Source: Taklimakanibacter sp021828105
Lineage (GTDB): Bacteria; Pseudomonadota; Alphaproteobacteria; Rhizobiales; Aestuariivirgaceae
DNA: 64,000 nucleotides
Direction of reading: 5' to 3'
Assembly: GCA_021828105.1 (NCBI GenBank)
Contig: JAKATG010000019.1
Coordinates: 1-64,000, forward strand
Positions within the stretch are counted from its first letter, which is position 1, and every line of letters begins with the position of its first letter. Both the position numbers and the translations under genes were made by a program. Shown piece after piece: positions 59,693 through 64,000 of the stretch. The notes below the pieces were generated by a model. That model searched no databases and was not told where the DNA came from. It saw nothing but the letters and a program-made list of their open reading frames with translations.

Positions 59693-60739
59693 TTAGCCCG
59701 CCACCTTCACCACGATCTTGCCGAAGGGCCCGCGGGCCAGGTGATCGAGCGCCGCGGGGAAGTCGGCCAGTGCATATTCGGCATCGATCACCGGCTTGAG
59801 GCGGATTCGGTCGACGGCGCGAACGAAGGCTTCGAGCCCGTTGCGGTTGCCGACCTGGATGCCTTCGACGGTCACTTGCTTGGCGGCGAGTGGGAAGAAC
59901 GGTCCTGAGATATCGAAGCCTTCGAGCACCCCGATGAGCGATATCCGGCCAAAGACGGCGGCAGCCTTGATCGATTGCTCGAGATGCGGGCCACCGACGA
60001 TTTCGAGAATATGATCGATGCCGCGATCGCCCGTCAGCCGATAGACCGCCTCGACCCAGTCGCCTTTCTTGCGGTTGATTCCATGTGTGGCGCCGAGCGT
60101 CTTGGCGCGCGCGAGCTTTTCGTCATCGCCTGAAGTCACGATGATCTCGGCACCATGAGCGGCGGCGATCTGCAGTCCGAACAGCGCGACGCCGCCCGTG
60201 CCTTGCACCAGCACGGTCTCCCCGGCGTGGAGATGGCCGCGCTCGATCAATGCTTCCCAGGCGGTGAGACCGGCGCAAGGCAGCGTGCTCGCCTCGGCGT
60301 CATCGAGACTTTCGGGCGCCTTCACCGCCCAGTCCTGGTCGAGCGCGACAAATTCGGACAGCACGCCCTGGAGCGCGCCACCCAAGGTCAGATGATTCGG
60401 CTGGCGCGCCGAGCCCAAGGCCGGACCATCGATCCAGCCCGGAATGAAGGTCGAGATGATGCGGTCCCCGTCCTTGAAACGCGTGACGGCAGGGCCCGTC
60501 TGAACGACCACGCCCGCCGCATCGGATGCCGGCACGAAGGGCTCGGTCCCTGGGGTGAAACCGAGTCCCCGATCGATGAGCATAAGGTCGCGATAATTGA
60601 GCGAGACGGCGCCGACCTTGACCAGGATCTCGTTCTCCTTGAGCGCAGGAATCCTGGTCGTCGCCAATTCCAGATTGGTGCGGCCGGCGGCTTTCAGTGT
60701 CCACTGCTTCATCGTGTCGGTCCTGACATGTTGGTTCAT
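59693..60739 (-). CDS. Zinc-free MDR-family NAD(P)-dependent alcohol/quinone oxidoreductase
   Basis: The 348-residue protein has the GroES-like N-terminal half (VGAVSLNYRDLMLIDRGLG, PFVPASDAAGVVVQTG) and the Rossmann half (GETVLVQGTGGVALFGLQIAAAHGAEIIVTSGDDEKLARAKTLGATHGINRKKGDW). The catalytic and structural zinc cysteines are absent, as in quinone-oxidoreductase-like members. The start at 60739 follows TTAGGAGCAACGTC. It diverges from a LysR gene and carries an ECF-type promoter site. Confidence 0.88.
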   Translation of the reverse strand: MNQHVRTDTMKQWTLKAAGRTNLELATTRIPALKENEILVKVGAVSLNYRDLMLIDRGLGFTPGTEPFVPASDAAGVVVQTGPAVTRFKDGDRIISTFIPGWIDGPALGSARQPNHLTLGGALQGVLSEFVALDQDWAVKAPESLDDAEASTLPCAGLTAWEALIERGHLHAGETVLVQGTGGVALFGLQIAAAHGAEIIVTSGDDEKLARAKTLGATHGINRKKGDWVEAVYRLTGDRGIDHILEIVGGPHLEQSIKAAAVFGRISLIGVLEGFDISGPFFPLAAKQVTVEGIQVGNRNGLEAFVRAVDRIRLKPVIDAEYALADFPAALDHLARGPFGKIVVKVAG

Positions 60740-60768
60740 GACGTTGCTCCTAAGGGTCAGTGATAAGA

Positions 60769-60796
60769 GCCGCAGTGCTGAAATCGTGAGTGACAA
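60769..60796 (-). promoter_or_regulatory. Predicted ECF-type promoter upstream of the MDR gene
   Basis: On the minus strand TTGTCACT (60796-60789) is followed after 16 bases by CGGC (60772-60769), 29 bases before the MDR start. It matches three plus-strand sites at 8752, 53858 and 55281, except for a spacer one base shorter. Confidence 0.5.
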
Positions 60797-60894
60797 GCGT
60801 GTCGTGATCCGCTTGTCCGCCGTCCCCGCACCTGGATCTTGTCCAGATATATTCGCGACCTCTGGATTGCACTGGGGGTCATTTTTCTTCAGAA

Positions 60895-60913
60895 TGTAGA
60901 GAAATTATCTACA
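60895..60913. promoter_or_regulatory. LysR-type operator TGTAGA-N7-TCTACA
   Basis: A perfect 6-bp inverted repeat with a 7-base AT-rich spacer lies 15 bases before the LysR start and about 155 bases upstream of the MDR start. It fits the recognition site of a LysR autorepressor that activates the divergent gene. Confidence 0.6.
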
Positions 60914-60927
60914 ATCAAGGTCCAGGC

Positions 60928-61827
60928 ATGAGCGACCGGCTGAGCGGAATTCGTGAATTCGTCACGGTGGTGGAGGCGGGCAGTTTTGCCGCCGCGGCCT
61001 TGCGCCTCAATCTCTCGCGCTCGGCCGTCGGCAAGGCCGTGGCGCGGCTCGAAGCGCGGCTCGGCACGCGCCTGTGCCAGCGCACGACGCGGGTGCTGAG
61101 CCTGACGGAAGACGGCCTCGCTTTCTATGAGCGCTGCACGCGCGCTCTGAGTGAGCTCGAGCAGGCGGAACTGGCGCTGGAATCTGGACGCGCGGAGCCC
61201 GCGGGCAAGGTGCGCGTGACCGTCCCGGTGGTGATCGGCCGGCGCTGCGTGGCGCCGGTGCTCTTCGATGTGGCGCGCCAGCATCCGGCGCTCGTGCTGG
61301 AAGTCTCCTTCACCGACCGGCCGGTCGATCTCATCGAGGAAGGCTATGATCTGGCGGTGCGCAACGGCGCGCTGCCCGATGATCCAGGTCTCATGTCGCG
61401 GGCACTGGTGCGCCAGCGCATGACGGTCTGCGCCTCTCCGGCCTATCTCGAGAAGCATGGCCGACCCGCTGATTTGGCCGACCTGTCGGCGCATCAGGCG
61501 ATCGACTATGCCAATCCGCGCTATACAAGAAGCTGGCTCTTTCCGAGCGACGAGGGAGCCACGACCGAGATCACGATGAAGGGCCGCATCCGGCTCGACG
61601 ATCTCGAAGCCATTGGCGATGCCGCAACGGCAGGGCTGGGGCTTGCCTGGTTGCCCTGCTGGCTGATTCGTGAGCGCATCGCGCGTGGCGAGCTTGTCCG
61701 CCTTTTCAACGGTCCCGCGACGGAATTCGCGACATCTGCGCTATGGCCGCGCGCACCCTTCCTGCCGCTGCGCGTCCGCGTCCTCATCGATGCGCTGGCG
61801 GCGCGGCTGCCGGCGATGATGGGGTAG
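60928..61827 (+). CDS. LysR-family transcriptional regulator
   Basis: The 299-residue protein has the HTH SFAAAALRLNLSRSAVGKAVARLEARL and a CrgA-like substrate-binding domain (AGKVRVTVPVVIGRRCVAPVLFDVARQHPALVLEVSFTDR). It diverges from the MDR oxidoreductase gene across 188 bases with a clear palindrome near its own start. Quinone- or aldehyde-responsive control of the MDR gene is a reasonable guess. Confidence 0.92.
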   Translation: MSDRLSGIREFVTVVEAGSFAAAALRLNLSRSAVGKAVARLEARLGTRLCQRTTRVLSLTEDGLAFYERCTRALSELEQAELALESGRAEPAGKVRVTVPVVIGRRCVAPVLFDVARQHPALVLEVSFTDRPVDLIEEGYDLAVRNGALPDDPGLMSRALVRQRMTVCASPAYLEKHGRPADLADLSAHQAIDYANPRYTRSWLFPSDEGATTEITMKGRIRLDDLEAIGDAATAGLGLAWLPCWLIRERIARGELVRLFNGPATEFATSALWPRAPFLPLRVRVLIDALAARLPAMMG

Positions 61828-61885
61828 GCGAGGCGGGGTACTGGCGTTATGCTGGATGCCGACAATGGAACAGCGAGGCCCATGA

Positions 61886-62277
61886 ATGACCACATCCGAT
61901 CCGCGCCGTATCATGTGGAATGAAGCCCTCGCGATGATCGCGCGGGCCGAGCAACTGCATCAGCGGTTCATCGAGCCGGGAGGCTCGGGGGCCTGCTGGG
62001 AGCCGCCCGTCGACATCTTCGAGACCGCGGATGAGTTCTGGATCATCGCCGCCCTGCCGGGAGTCGAAAAGGATGATCTGAAGCTTTCCATAGACGGCGA
62101 TGTCTTGCGCGTGGCCGGCCGGCGCCGGCTGCACGTCGCCGCGCGGACCGCCGCCGTCCATCGCCTGGAAATCCCTTATGGCCGTTTCGAGCGCAGCATC
62201 CGCTTGCCGGCGCAACTCCTGACGCTCGATCGATCCGAGCTGGTGAATGGCTGCCTGGTCATTCGTCTCGGCAAAGC

Positions 62278-62281
<4 letters not shown>
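61886..62281 (+). CDS. Hsp20/alpha-crystallin small heat-shock protein
   Basis: The 131-residue protein has an alpha-crystallin domain (WEPPVDIFETADEFWIIAALPGVEKDDLKLSIDGDVLRVAGRR, then YGRFERSIRLPAQL and LVNGCLVIRL) and a short N-terminal arm. The family's C-terminal IxI tail is not seen, so oligomer assembly may differ. Its stop overlaps the lon start (ATGA), giving a holdase-protease operon. Confidence 0.9.

Positions 62282-64000
<1,719 letters not shown>

Overview
The window looks like a high-GC chromosomal stretch from an alphaproteobacterium, most likely a member of the Hyphomicrobiales (Rhizobiales). This rests on codon use and gene content (GFA, DUF899, DUF1127, LysR and MocR genes; an OhrR/Ohr pair). 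It also rests on palindromic intergenic repeats of the type scattered through rhizobial genomes, at 120-141, 875-918, 1759-1791, 20719-20750 and 51843-51939. No rRNA, tRNA, CRISPR array, phage or replication origin was seen. The genus cannot be fixed from the sequence alone.

Layout. 1-1.5 kb: a possible IS110-type transposase start at the left edge, an OmpR-type response regulator and a CpxP/Spy-like periplasmic protein. 1.8-12.9 kb: a beta/gamma-crystallin-domain protein, a LysR/membrane-protein pair, a YVTN propeller, a flavoprotein hydroxylase, a GFA protein and methyltransferase, a cupin, a DUF899/hydrolase operon, a decayed ArsR-SRPBCC operon, an archaeal-type fructose-1,6-bisphosphate aldolase/phosphatase and an L,D-transpeptidase. 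12.9-16.4 kb: a MocR regulator divergent from cupin, carboxymuconolactone-decarboxylase-like and epimerase genes. 16.4-26.2 kb: DUF1127/DUF3237, LysR-cupin, two alpha/beta hydrolases, Pcm, VapBC, a bestrophin, ABM, GFA and DHFR-like genes. 26.3-37.6 kb: a pyridine-nucleotide oxidoreductase, an LLM flavoenzyme, two DHA2-type MFS pumps, an MltB-type transglycosylase, an integral-membrane hydrolase, an AI-2E-type exporter and glutaminase. 37.8-41.4 kb: ohr/ohrR with twin operators, an orphan antitoxin and recQ. 41.5-51.8 kb: LysR/MFS, imine-reductase-like/HxlR, a CYP199-like P450, a cyclase, GNAT/LysR and a PhzS-like flavoprotein. 52-64 kb: a TPR-HTH regulator with a propeller protein, SRPBCC, DUF899-DUF2182, ArsR-SRPBCC-GFA, a HigA-like antitoxin coupled to an NDUFA9-like reductase, an MDR/LysR pair and an Hsp20-lon operon cut by the right edge.

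How it works together. This is an accessory, stress- and xenobiotic-oriented region: many small oxidoreductases, exporters and hydrolases, most next to a dedicated regulator reading a short divergent intergenic region. The most system-like signal is a shared bipartite promoter, TTGTCACT, then 16-17 bases, then CG[C/G]C. It lies upstream of both DUF899 genes, one SRPBCC gene and the MDR oxidoreductase, and suggests a small regulon driven by an ECF-type sigma factor encoded elsewhere. Other notable items are the archaeal-type FBP aldolase/phosphatase, a probably leaderless ArsR mRNA under two tandem operators, and two eroded modules (ArsR-SRPBCC and a HigB-like toxin).
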